From Dictyobacter arantiisoli (GTDB lineage Bacteria > Chloroflexota > Ktedonobacteria > Ktedonobacterales > Ktedonobacteraceae), in assembly GCF_008326305.1 (NCBI RefSeq), contig NZ_BIXY01000003.1, forward strand, positions 1-64,000: 64,000 nucleotides of DNA, given 5' to 3'. Position numbers and translations under genes: made by a program. The notes beneath the pieces are model-generated. The model was not told the DNA's origin and did not search any database. It saw only the letters and a program-made list of their open reading frames with translations. Positions 26,225 to 34,236 of this stretch are shown here, piece after piece (positions within the stretch are counted from its first letter, which is position 1; each line of letters begins with the position of its first letter).

Positions 26225-26655
26225 CACAGGTCCTGAATGAGGTAGGGGGCAAATTTGGTAGTCTTGGTGAATTAGATGTGAACGATAGCAATGCATTGCC
26301 GGTGGAGCACAAACTTACACTGGAATTGAGAAAGATTCAACGTTTAAAGGCTAAATTAGAGGCGAAAACTAGTGATTATTTGGATAAGGCAAGTGCTGTT
26401 CAAGTTCAAGTCTTTCGAGCTATGAATAGCGATCAACTCGCCTTTGATACCCATCTGGCCAGCCTTGATCTTGAGCAGTTTGTAGCGCAAGCCACGCGAA
26501 CCGGCGAAGCTATTGGCACTCCGCTCAATGTGATCTCCAAAGCCCTTACTAAGGCAGCCGTTGATTTATTAACTACCTGGCCGTCAGCATTGGGTAACAA
26601 AAAGTTAATCGAACTGTTCCCAACTATAACAAATCATATTACAGTAACTGTTTAG
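26221..26655 (+). CDS. Hypothetical helical protein
   Basis: 144 residues beginning at a TTG that overlaps the upstream TGA (TTGA, 26221-26224), which suggests translational coupling; an AGAGG lies about 13 bases upstream. The body (KLTLELRKIQRLKAKLEAKTSDYLDK and on) is helical and charged, and the C-terminus is mildly hydrophobic. No family recognised. It could also be a further displaced piece of the preceding gene, since its frame equals that of the 25579 start, but stops at 26104-26109 separate them. Confidence 0.45.
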   Translation: MTQVLNEVGGKFGSLGELDVNDSNALPVEHKLTLELRKIQRLKAKLEAKTSDYLDKASAVQVQVFRAMNSDQLAFDTHLASLDLEQFVAQATRTGEAIGTPLNVISKALTKAAVDLLTTWPSALGNKKLIELFPTITNHITVTV

Positions 26656-26924
26656 CCGTATCCAGTAGCTGCCACGGACCCGTACGATCACCGTGATCCG
26701 TGCCAGGCCCGACTTTGTGATGCGAAGCCTTCATACGTGCCTCCAGCGCGTCTTCGGTGCCAGGTTTGCTCGTACGACTCTCTCCCCCCAACGCTCTGGA
26801 ATGTCCACTGGCCCCGCTGTTGGGGTACGGATGAGCCTACGAGGGCAATGGTGGTACGAGGAACGGGAAAGCGCACCTCGGTTGCGACCTCGGCACGCAC
26901 CTACAGTATTCGTCGAGATTCCTT
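26656..26924. other. GC-rich gap between convergent genes
   Basis: 269 bases with clearly higher GC than both neighbours. It starts with a nested palindrome near 26675-26705 (ACGGA...GATCACCGTGATC...TCCGT) that could end both convergent transcripts. GTACG occurs four times. Open frames on both strands are Arg-rich, overlap each other and lack ribosome sites, so I do not call a gene. Confidence 0.4.
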
Positions 26925-29900
26925 TTAAGAGGCACCGAAGAAATAGGATTTGAGATTGTTCGCGAGATGGGCATGCTCAAAATCGTTAAAGCCTGAGCGA
27001 ACCAGGACATGGACGGCGCTACAATAGCTGATCGCCATAGTATCTTTATCGGGTTCCGTGCCTGGATCATCTCCCAGCCAGCTTTGTGCAATGGCAATTG
27101 ACATCTGTGATGCGCTTGAGAAGCGTTCCTCATCACCCTTTTGTCCCTTTGTCAGTTCGGCATGAATCCATTCGCGGTTCTGCTGGGTGAGTAAGAGCTG
27201 GACATCGGATCGGAAATTGCATTTGGCGGGACAATTGATGCAACCGACAAAGGGTCCCTGGCGCCGTTTTGTCAATGCTAAGAACTGTTCGGCGAAGGTG
27301 GAGAGTACCTGACTGGCCTCCTCCATTTCCTTGTTGAATTGTGTTTCCAGCGTTTCTAACTCTTCAGGCGTGGTGATATTAGCGGCGGCAGAGGTCATTG
27401 TATACATATGGAAGAAGTTGAGCATGCCACGTGTGAGCAGGACGCGGAGTTCTTCAACTTGCTCATAGGTCCAGCCATTGCGTGCGCCGCGTTTATGCAG
27501 TAATTCCGCGCTACCTCTAACCAGGATCATACGCAGAGTGGCATCATGCTCGCCCGGAGAAAAATGTGGCATCAGATTTTCCAGGAACTCTGAAAAATGT
27601 GACAATGTATCGAAGATGTTAGCTGGTTTTGCAATCAGCCGTAACAGCATATGGGACCAGAGTTGTTTGTTCTTGGCGGAGTCCAGTATTTTGGTTGTAG
27701 CCTGGAAGATAGCGGGATCGGGTCCGCCTGAGAGGGCGAGTGGAATCTCGTATTGGTCGATATCCAGGATACTTTGAAATGGTCTGACGGAGGCATAGAC
27801 GCTACTCTTTTTGCGCAACTGCGCTTCAGGCAGAGGAGAGATCTTGCGTTTATAGTTCTCAAGGCGTAGCAGATAGGCGTGGTCGGCACCTTCTGCATAG
27901 ACGGCGGCCATACCTGGTAGCAGTGTCCCCAGATGCATCTGCTGATCCTCGGTCAGATTCATCGTCTGTCCAATGCTCTCGCGATCATCTTTCGCGATCA
28001 AACGATGGCAGATCTTCAAGTTGGTGTTTTTAAGCACATCGGGTGCTAACTTACTGGGGATCTGTTCCGCGACCAGTACGCCCTGTCCATAGGCGCGAAC
28101 CTCAGAGAGCATATTCGTAAAGACTTCGATGGCCTGCGCACGGGGATTTGAAGAGTCAGCTGCGACATCGACTGAGGTGTTTTTGAGCAGGCGATGAGCC
28201 TCTTCAAAGACGATCATATGTTGCAGTCCCTGTGGTAACTTCCCGCTCTGGAACTGCAAGCGGCGATATTCATACAGGCGTGCCAGGAAGAGTCCCATAA
28301 TAAAGGTCTTCTCGTCGTCGTTACCGATACTCTCCAATTCCAGAATCGTTGGTACCGAAAGCAGATCATGCATGGGAATGCCGCGAGGTGTATCCAGCAT
28401 CAATCCTTTGGAACCGATACGCAGCGAACCAATGCGGGACTTCAAGGCCGCCTTCACATTGGATTCCACCTCTTTATCATAGCCCAGGCGTGTCGTAACC
28501 TCTTCGACCTTATTATAGAGATCTGAGAGGGTGGGGAAGATCGGATGGTGATGACGTTGCGACCAATCTACCAATCGTCTATTGATACCATTTGTGAGAT
28601 CCCAGCCTTTATCCTCATAGACCTCATGTAATGCTTCTTCCAACACCTGTGGCATCGGAGCGTAGAGGGGGAAGGCCGCATTGAAGACAGCTTTCAGGAA
28701 GTCGATATGGGTCAAAACGGGTGCGTTGCCCGGTTCATCCTCCATCTCAAACTCAAAAGGATTCAGCCTGAAAGGCGCGATAGTTTCGTTGCCCAGGGTA
28801 TAGACATGCAGCGGTTTGGGTGCAATCGCTGAGTGCAAGGAGCGGTATTCCGTTTTTGCTGGCTCAATCACCAGAAATGGCCGATCCTCCTGCACCACTC
28901 GATCAATCAGATTCATCACCGTCGTCGTCTTACCACTACCAGTGACGCCAATTACGACGGCGTGCTTGGCGAGAGCATCCAGCGAGATATCAAAGGTTTC
29001 GGTCGTATTTTTGCCATTGTGCTGGATGGCTCCCAATGGAAGAGCATGGGGATCAGTGGTATGGAAGTCAACGTCGAAGCGCACATAGTCGCTCAGCGCA
29101 TAGCCGGGTGTCTCTTCGCGTGGTAGCTGAACCAGCGTACTCAATTCCTGCGAAGTCAGGAAGGTTTGAAAGGCATCCAGTGCATGACCGCGCGGCTCAC
29201 ATAAGGCGACCCGTACCGGCTCTGGACGTGAATCAGCGCCCGCCAGCGTGCCGATTAACAGCGAACCCAGGCGTTGCACATTGTCGCTTGTATCGGCCCC
29301 AAAATACGTCTTGACGATCCATTGACCAGCCGCCATCGCCTGATCCAGACGCTCCAGTTCGCGTTGCAGGGATTGAATTAAATATTGCGCACGATAATTG
29401 ATCGTCTCACCGCTGAAGGATTGGGATGAGCCGCCAGATTGACTGGTCGTCGTCTGCTGGTTATCGGAGCGCGAGGAGGACCACTGACGGCGTGAGCGAT
29501 TGGTGACCTGGGTGAGCAGATCGATGGTCTTCATACGCTCTTCAACCACTTTGCTGCGTGGTCGTGGATGCGCCTGCACGATATAGCACCACTGGGTACC
29601 ATACATACCGCGTACAATGCGTTCAAGCTTGGTAGGTGTTTGTCCCGTTGGCGTTGAGGGACGGGGAGGTTGTCCTGGTTGATTGTTGGATTGGGCATAT
29701 TGGGCATAGCCCTTCTGGCTGGGAATGCCTGTGATGACGCCTTTCATCACGCTATGGGGGCGCAACTGCTGATTTAACACCTGGGTATCGATGGGCGTGA
29801 GTTTGATACCTGGGAAAATTGCTTCCAGAATCGTTTCTGTAGACTCGGCACTTCCCAATGAAATATAGACCGAGAGTTTGCTCGACATGCCCTGTAGTAC

Positions 29901-30155
29901 TAATGTCAGATCGGCCTGATGCTGATTATGGACTCCGATCACAAGGTCACTCATATATTGACCAAAATCAGCTTGATTGTCGCGCTGCCAGAAATTCGCC
30001 AGACCTTCGATATGAAAGAAAGCCTGTTCCTCATCCTCAAACAGATCATCTGTATCATAGGCTTCGGGAATCGCGCCTTCCAGATGGAAACGTTCGAGTC
30101 TGCTAATCATCTTGCCCAGCACATTGAGTAATTCAACATCCATCGAGGGGACCAT
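26925..30155 (-). CDS. HerA/DUF87-like P-loop ATPase
   Basis: 1076 residues. The N-terminal 380 are not recognised and hold a Ser/Gln/Thr-rich insert (225-250). Residues about 395-800 are a HerA/VirB4-superfamily ATPase: Walker A G403-VTGSGKT, followed by FLVIEPAKTEYRSL, and Walker B HMIVFEEAHRLL near 655, with the RAYGQGVLVAEQIP sensor region. The C-terminal part contains CINCPAKC, a compact Cys cluster that could bind zinc or an Fe-S cluster. It could be the coupling or substrate-feeding motor in place of VirD4 (inference). ATG 30155 has GAAGGAG. Controlled by P3-minus. Confidence 0.75.
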   Translation of the reverse strand: MVPSMDVELLNVLGKMISRLERFHLEGAIPEAYDTDDLFEDEEQAFFHIEGLANFWQRDNQADFGQYMSDLVIGVHNQHQADLTLVLQGMSSKLSVYISLGSAESTETILEAIFPGIKLTPIDTQVLNQQLRPHSVMKGVITGIPSQKGYAQYAQSNNQPGQPPRPSTPTGQTPTKLERIVRGMYGTQWCYIVQAHPRPRSKVVEERMKTIDLLTQVTNRSRRQWSSSRSDNQQTTTSQSGGSSQSFSGETINYRAQYLIQSLQRELERLDQAMAAGQWIVKTYFGADTSDNVQRLGSLLIGTLAGADSRPEPVRVALCEPRGHALDAFQTFLTSQELSTLVQLPREETPGYALSDYVRFDVDFHTTDPHALPLGAIQHNGKNTTETFDISLDALAKHAVVIGVTGSGKTTTVMNLIDRVVQEDRPFLVIEPAKTEYRSLHSAIAPKPLHVYTLGNETIAPFRLNPFEFEMEDEPGNAPVLTHIDFLKAVFNAAFPLYAPMPQVLEEALHEVYEDKGWDLTNGINRRLVDWSQRHHHPIFPTLSDLYNKVEEVTTRLGYDKEVESNVKAALKSRIGSLRIGSKGLMLDTPRGIPMHDLLSVPTILELESIGNDDEKTFIMGLFLARLYEYRRLQFQSGKLPQGLQHMIVFEEAHRLLKNTSVDVAADSSNPRAQAIEVFTNMLSEVRAYGQGVLVAEQIPSKLAPDVLKNTNLKICHRLIAKDDRESIGQTMNLTEDQQMHLGTLLPGMAAVYAEGADHAYLLRLENYKRKISPLPEAQLRKKSSVYASVRPFQSILDIDQYEIPLALSGGPDPAIFQATTKILDSAKNKQLWSHMLLRLIAKPANIFDTLSHFSEFLENLMPHFSPGEHDATLRMILVRGSAELLHKRGARNGWTYEQVEELRVLLTRGMLNFFHMYTMTSAAANITTPEELETLETQFNKEMEEASQVLSTFAEQFLALTKRRQGPFVGCINCPAKCNFRSDVQLLLTQQNREWIHAELTKGQKGDEERFSSASQMSIAIAQSWLGDDPGTEPDKDTMAISYCSAVHVLVRSGFNDFEHAHLANNLKSYFFGAS

Positions 30156-30235
30156 ACGTGCTCCTTCATCCAGCCTTATGATATATCGTATAGGGGAACG
30201 GTGTGTACATAGAAATAATAGTGACTATTCGCTTT

Positions 30236-30280
30236 AGAGTACTATAGCTAAGCTTTATTTGCTAGTCGGAAATAGGGAAA
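30236..30280 (-). promoter_or_regulatory. Box promoter P3-minus for the HerA-like gene
   Basis: Minus strand box TTTCCCTATTTCCGACTAG (30280 down to 30262), then TACTCT 39 bp after the first base (30241-30236). The leader to ATG 30155 is about 75 nt. Confidence 0.7.
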
Positions 30281-30310
30281 GTTTGCCAATTGAGCCGCAG
30301 CGAGACAAAT

Positions 30311-30355
30311 ATTCCCTACTTCTGACTAGTATTTAACCAGCGTTCCCTTTATACT
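30311..30355 (+). promoter_or_regulatory. Box promoter P3-plus for the 521-residue repeat gene
   Basis: Box ATTCCCTACTTCTGACTAG begins at 30311 and -10 TATACT begins at 30350, 39 bp after the first base. It diverges from P3-minus with 30 bp between the boxes. Confidence 0.7.
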
Positions 30356-30484
30356 TCTTGTTATATATATTTAAATAGTACCATTGTTTTTATACATGCA
30401 TAGTCTACATAAAGAATAGTATAGTAAAAATTAGCAGTACTCTTTTCAAAGTGCGCTCAATGATCAGCTAAAAAGGAGGTAACC

Positions 30485-32050
30485 ATGGCTTTTATACCGG
30501 CCCTCATAGAGGGAATTGTTGGTGCGGTGGAAGCAGCCACTACAGCAATTCCAGAGATAATCGCTCCTATAGCTGAAATTGGAATAGAAGCAGGCGCGGA
30601 GGCTGGAGCGGAGGTAGGTGCAGAGATAGGCGCGGAAATAGCGACCGAGTTAGGGTTAGAAGCAGGCGAGAGTGCTGCTGCCAACGGTACCAGATTTGGT
30701 GTTGAAGCGGGGGAACGATTAGCGGGAGAGGGCGGGGAAGGCATCTCACGCGAGATACCTGAATTTTTACGCTCAGCCTTTAGGCTGGGCTCCAGGATCG
30801 AGAGTAAAGTTGATTTCTCCTTTTCCAGATTAGGGCAATTTGGGGAAGAGGGAATTGAGGAAGAATCCTCTTTGACTGAGACGGCAGGCGAAAAGGGGAT
30901 TGCAGAAGAACTGCCAACCTACGAACAAGCATTTGGAAAAGGGCAACCCCCATCTTATTTTGATACAATCATGAAGCCCCCCGAGTATGAGAGCCTCAAT
31001 GTCCTTGACGAAGGATCCTCTTTGACTGAGACGGCAGGCGAAACCGCTCCAGAAAAATTATCTTTTGAAATCCCCAGAGGATTGGTCAATAATACACGCT
31101 TTGTTAATATTGCTCAAACTGAAATACGTCTTGACGCTAGCGTGTTCCGTAATGCTTTCTCAGACCTCAAGTTTACTGGTAACGCCGCAAAGGAGGGCGA
31201 ACAGTCAATAAACTATTTTGCGCGCTTCATGAATTTTGCTAACAAGGGCGGCGATCTCAAAGGTGCTGGTAATGAAATGTTCCAGGTCCTGGAAAAAGGC
31301 ATCAGTGAAGAGGTAGCGCCAATAAGTGAAGAGGCGTCGACCTTTAGTGAAGAGGTAGCGCCAATAAGCGAAGAGGCGTCGACCTTTAGTGAAGAGGTAG
31401 CGCCAATAAGTGAAGAGGCGTCGACCTTTAGTGAAGAGGTAGCGCCAATAAGTGAAGAGGCGTCGACCTTTAGTGAAGAGGTAGCGCCAATAAGCGAAGA
31501 GGCGTCGACCTTTAGTGAAGAGGTAGCGCCAATAAGCGAAGAGGTATCACCAATAAGCGAAGAGGCGTCGATCTCAAGTAGGGAATCGATCAGTGATAGC
31601 GAATCGACCTTCAGCAGGGCATCGTCTGATAGCGAATCGATCTTCAGTAGGGCATCGTCTGATAGCGAATCGACCTTCAGTAGGGAATCGATCAGTGATA
31701 GCGAATCGATCTTCAGTAGGGCATCGTCTGATAGCGAGTCGATCTTCAGTAGGGCATCGTCTGATAGCGAATCTAGAGCAAGTTCTGAGGGAGAGCAAAC
31801 CACTGATGGAGAGCAAACCCCTGAGTCTAAGTGGAAGACGTTTATGAAGAACGGATTCAATATATTTATGGCTGTTTTCGGTATTGCTCAAATTCCTATA
31901 ATGACTTATCAAATGGTCGATAGCCAGAAAAAATATAATGAGCAGACAAAGCAACATGATGAAGATGTGCTCAGGCAGGCAGTAGAGTCGAATGAGCAAC
32001 TATTTGCGCAGGGAATCATGGAAGTAATGCAAAATAGCAGTAGAAACTAG
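30485..32050 (+). CDS. Acidic repeat protein with Ala/Gly-rich N-terminus
   Basis: 521 residues. The start has a textbook AAAGGAGGT. Residues 1-85 are Ala/Glu/Gly-rich with a GAEAGAEVGAEIGAEI ladder. Residues 274-365 are five to six copies of a 14-residue repeat EEVAPISEEASTFS; 366-435 are copies of SDSESIFSRAS. The C-terminus has one likely membrane helix (about 457-478, NIFMAVFGIAQIPIMTYQMV) followed by a charged tail. Overall strongly acidic and probably disordered. It stands alone under P3-plus next to the VirB6-like genes. No family recognised; a secreted or surface role is a guess. Confidence 0.6.
   Translation: MAFIPALIEGIVGAVEAATTAIPEIIAPIAEIGIEAGAEAGAEVGAEIGAEIATELGLEAGESAAANGTRFGVEAGERLAGEGGEGISREIPEFLRSAFRLGSRIESKVDFSFSRLGQFGEEGIEEESSLTETAGEKGIAEELPTYEQAFGKGQPPSYFDTIMKPPEYESLNVLDEGSSLTETAGETAPEKLSFEIPRGLVNNTRFVNIAQTEIRLDASVFRNAFSDLKFTGNAAKEGEQSINYFARFMNFANKGGDLKGAGNEMFQVLEKGISEEVAPISEEASTFSEEVAPISEEASTFSEEVAPISEEASTFSEEVAPISEEASTFSEEVAPISEEASTFSEEVAPISEEVSPISEEASISSRESISDSESTFSRASSDSESIFSRASSDSESTFSRESISDSESIFSRASSDSESIFSRASSDSESRASSEGEQTTDGEQTPESKWKTFMKNGFNIFMAVFGIAQIPIMTYQMVDSQKKYNEQTKQHDEDVLRQAVESNEQLFAQGIMEVMQNSSRN
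31304..31775. repeat. Two adjoining tandem-repeat blocks inside the acidic repeat gene
   Basis: Block 1, 31304-31575: 42-bp units starting at 31304, 31346, 31388, 31430 and 31472 plus a diverged sixth, nearly identical at DNA level with a few synonymous T/C changes. Block 2, 31587-31775: shorter units built on GATAGCGAATCGA(T/C)CTTCAG. Both keep the frame. Confidence 0.85.
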
Positions 32051-32102
32051 CTATACTGCGTATTTTACATCAAGCTTATGCCTGCTGGTCGTGAAGAGAA
32101 TT

Positions 32103-32148
32103 TGTCCCTCTTTCTCTCTCGTTATTCAGCGCGTTTTTCTCTACTATA
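32103..32148 (+). promoter_or_regulatory. Box promoter P4 for the first VirB6-like gene
   Basis: Box TGTCCCTCTTTCTCTCTCG begins at 32103; TACTATA begins at 32142, 39 bp later. The leader to ATG 32258 is about 100 nt. Confidence 0.75.
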
Positions 32149-32257
32149 CAGAGGAACTCTCTGTGTTATTACTGTGTTCGCAATATATATATGATGATAT
32201 CTGATATATGCATGATAAATTTGGGGATATGATTTTGGATATCTGGAGCCGTAGGCG

Positions 32258-34036
32258 ATGAAGGAATTACTACATCGCTACTATCTCAGGGCTATTGATA
32301 AGGTTTCGCTCTATGTAACCCCGGCTGCGAAAAAAGATGTCTGGCGTGCCAGGCTTGAGCAAGCTATGGATACAGCTCTGATACGTTTGCGGCAAGGTCC
32401 AGAGGCGGCGCAAAAGCCACGGCTCGTCGTGCGCATTTTTGTGTTACTCATGTGTGGCCTGCTTGGCTTTTATTTGCTCCTTACCACCCATCAATTCTCC
32501 AGCTTTTCTAGCACAAAGACGGGCACTGTGACGGCTATAGCAGCGCTTGCTACTCCCACTCACAAAGCGAGCACAGCAGCTTCCACCTCTCCTTCCTATC
32601 GACCAGGTAAAGGTGGGGTTGAGCAGGCAACAACGATAAAATCAGCTCAACAAGCTCAAAAAGCGTATGCGGATGTTACCTGTGATATCAATAAAACTCC
32701 CAATGACTATGCTCTCGGCAGCCCTGGCAATACGCTTGGTGGCTGTCACATCAAAACGGATCAGTATGATTGTAATTATAGTCCGATTATGGATGCACAA
32801 ATAGCAACCGCTCCACCGGGAACTCCTCCAACTTATAAGTTTGATTGTACTTTTAACGGCAAGCTGTATGACTGCCCTTTTTCTAATTTCAGTATCATTA
32901 TTGGTAATATTACTTGTAACTATAGCGGCGGCGAGCACTGTACTATTGCTGAGTGTCCGCTGGTCGGGCAGACGTGTGCGACGGTAGACAATGCCAATCC
33001 GGTGACTGGTTTGCCTCAACCCACACCTCCTGCTTCCTCAACGAATGGTACGACTGCCGCGCCAGACAATAAGCTGTGTGCGGTGCCGGTTCCCATCGAT
33101 TGTACGACTATTGCCGTGGGCGCGACCGATGTTCTGCAAGGTAATACTGGCTTGCTCACCTCTACGCCTGCGGCTGCTACCTATCAATCCGCTGCCGTTA
33201 CAAACTCCTGGACCACGATGCTGTCCATTGTGGGGGCGCTACTGGCATTTATGCTGGTGCTGGCTGGCTATCAAGTATTGCTGGGACCCTACAGTGCCCG
33301 CTACGTGACCTCTTCAGAGGCGCTTGGTCGCGTGATTATGATCCTGGTTGCTGCCGTCGCCAGTCTGTGGATGACTGGACTCCTGATCGAGGTCATGAAT
33401 GGGCTGAGCACGTTTTTCAAAGGATTTATCTTTGGAACAGGAACGCCAATTGGCGTGCCTTCGGCCCGCTGGGGTTGTAATGTCAAGCAGCTCTTTGGCA
33501 ACATCTACAATCTCTCGATTTACAACTTGCAGGTTACTAATCAACAAATTACGGCGGATCAGCATTCCAAACTGGTCTTCATGGATATGGCTGGCCTGAT
33601 TAATCATATCAGCGACTATATCCTGACTATCCTGACCGTTGTGCTGGCGCTGCAACTGATGATCCGGTTGATCTTTCTCAATGGCTATATCATTATGACC
33701 CCTCTGATGTTCTTTTGTGGGGCCTTACCTGGTAATGTGGGATCAGGGATTATGCGGGCCTGGATCAAAGAGTTTCTGGCTCTGATAGCGGTTCAGTTCT
33801 TCCAACTGTTTGCGACCGGGATACTGGCATTTCTGTTTGAGGCGGCGCAGCCAGCGCTTGGGTCGAGTACCTATCCAGGACAACTCTTTGCTAAAATCGC
33901 GCCAATCCTGTGTATGATTGTCATATTGGGCGTACCCAGACTCTTGAATTCGTCTGCGACGAACTTGCTGTCCACCATGAGTTCATCTATGTCGGGGGCG
34001 ATGACTGGCATTATCCTGATTGTACGCGGGCTCTAG
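32258..34036 (+). CDS. VirB6/TrbL-like polytopic protein with Cys-rich domain, paralog 1
   Basis: 592 residues. Residues 1-57: basic amphipathic cytoplasmic segment. 58-77: membrane helix (VVRIFVLLMCGLLGFYLLL). Then a linker with YRPGKGGVE, a Cys-rich exported domain (about 140-275, with YDCNYSP, FDCTFNGKLYDCPF and ITCNYSGGEHC), and a C-terminal membrane domain of about six helices (320-592) with RWGCNVKQLFGNIYNLSIYNLQ and ILGVPRLLNSSAT. The membrane part resembles VirB6/TrbL channel proteins; the Cys domain, probably disulphide-bonded, is unusual. Paralogous to the next three genes. Own promoter P4. Confidence 0.65.
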   Translation: MKELLHRYYLRAIDKVSLYVTPAAKKDVWRARLEQAMDTALIRLRQGPEAAQKPRLVVRIFVLLMCGLLGFYLLLTTHQFSSFSSTKTGTVTAIAALATPTHKASTAASTSPSYRPGKGGVEQATTIKSAQQAQKAYADVTCDINKTPNDYALGSPGNTLGGCHIKTDQYDCNYSPIMDAQIATAPPGTPPTYKFDCTFNGKLYDCPFSNFSIIIGNITCNYSGGEHCTIAECPLVGQTCATVDNANPVTGLPQPTPPASSTNGTTAAPDNKLCAVPVPIDCTTIAVGATDVLQGNTGLLTSTPAAATYQSAAVTNSWTTMLSIVGALLAFMLVLAGYQVLLGPYSARYVTSSEALGRVIMILVAAVASLWMTGLLIEVMNGLSTFFKGFIFGTGTPIGVPSARWGCNVKQLFGNIYNLSIYNLQVTNQQITADQHSKLVFMDMAGLINHISDYILTILTVVLALQLMIRLIFLNGYIIMTPLMFFCGALPGNVGSGIMRAWIKEFLALIAVQFFQLFATGILAFLFEAAQPALGSSTYPGQLFAKIAPILCMIVILGVPRLLNSSATNLLSTMSSSMSGAMTGIILIVRGL

Positions 34037-34041
34037 CATTT

Positions 34042-34087
34042 TGTCCCTCTTTTCTACTCGCCTTTAGGGATATCTTTCTCTACTATA
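34042..34087 (+). promoter_or_regulatory. Box promoter P5 for VirB6-like paralogs 2 and 3
   Basis: Box TGTCCCTCTTTTCTACTCG begins at 34042, only 6 bp after the preceding stop codon; TACTATA begins at 34081, 39 bp later. Confidence 0.75.
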
Positions 34088-34236
34088 ACAAGAGCTATCA
34101 TGATCAGGCTGATGGTGACTTGAAAAATACATATACAGACTTTAGCATTATATTTTGAACTATGGAACAGTATTTTTAACTGCCGCGCTATTTTATATAT
34201 GGGGTTGATGAGCTTGAATATTAGGAATCATGGACG

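Noticed and set aside
26688-26953. Arg-rich frames on both strands in the high-GC island
   Set aside because: Mutually overlapping, one runs into the HerA-like gene, no ribosome sites.
31304-31775. CRISPR array
   Set aside because: Coding tandem repeats without spacers; no cas genes anywhere in the window.
31213-31860. 215-residue minus-strand frame opposite the acidic repeat gene
   Set aside because: Antisense shadow of the repeat blocks; the plus-strand gene has a strong ribosome site and promoter.
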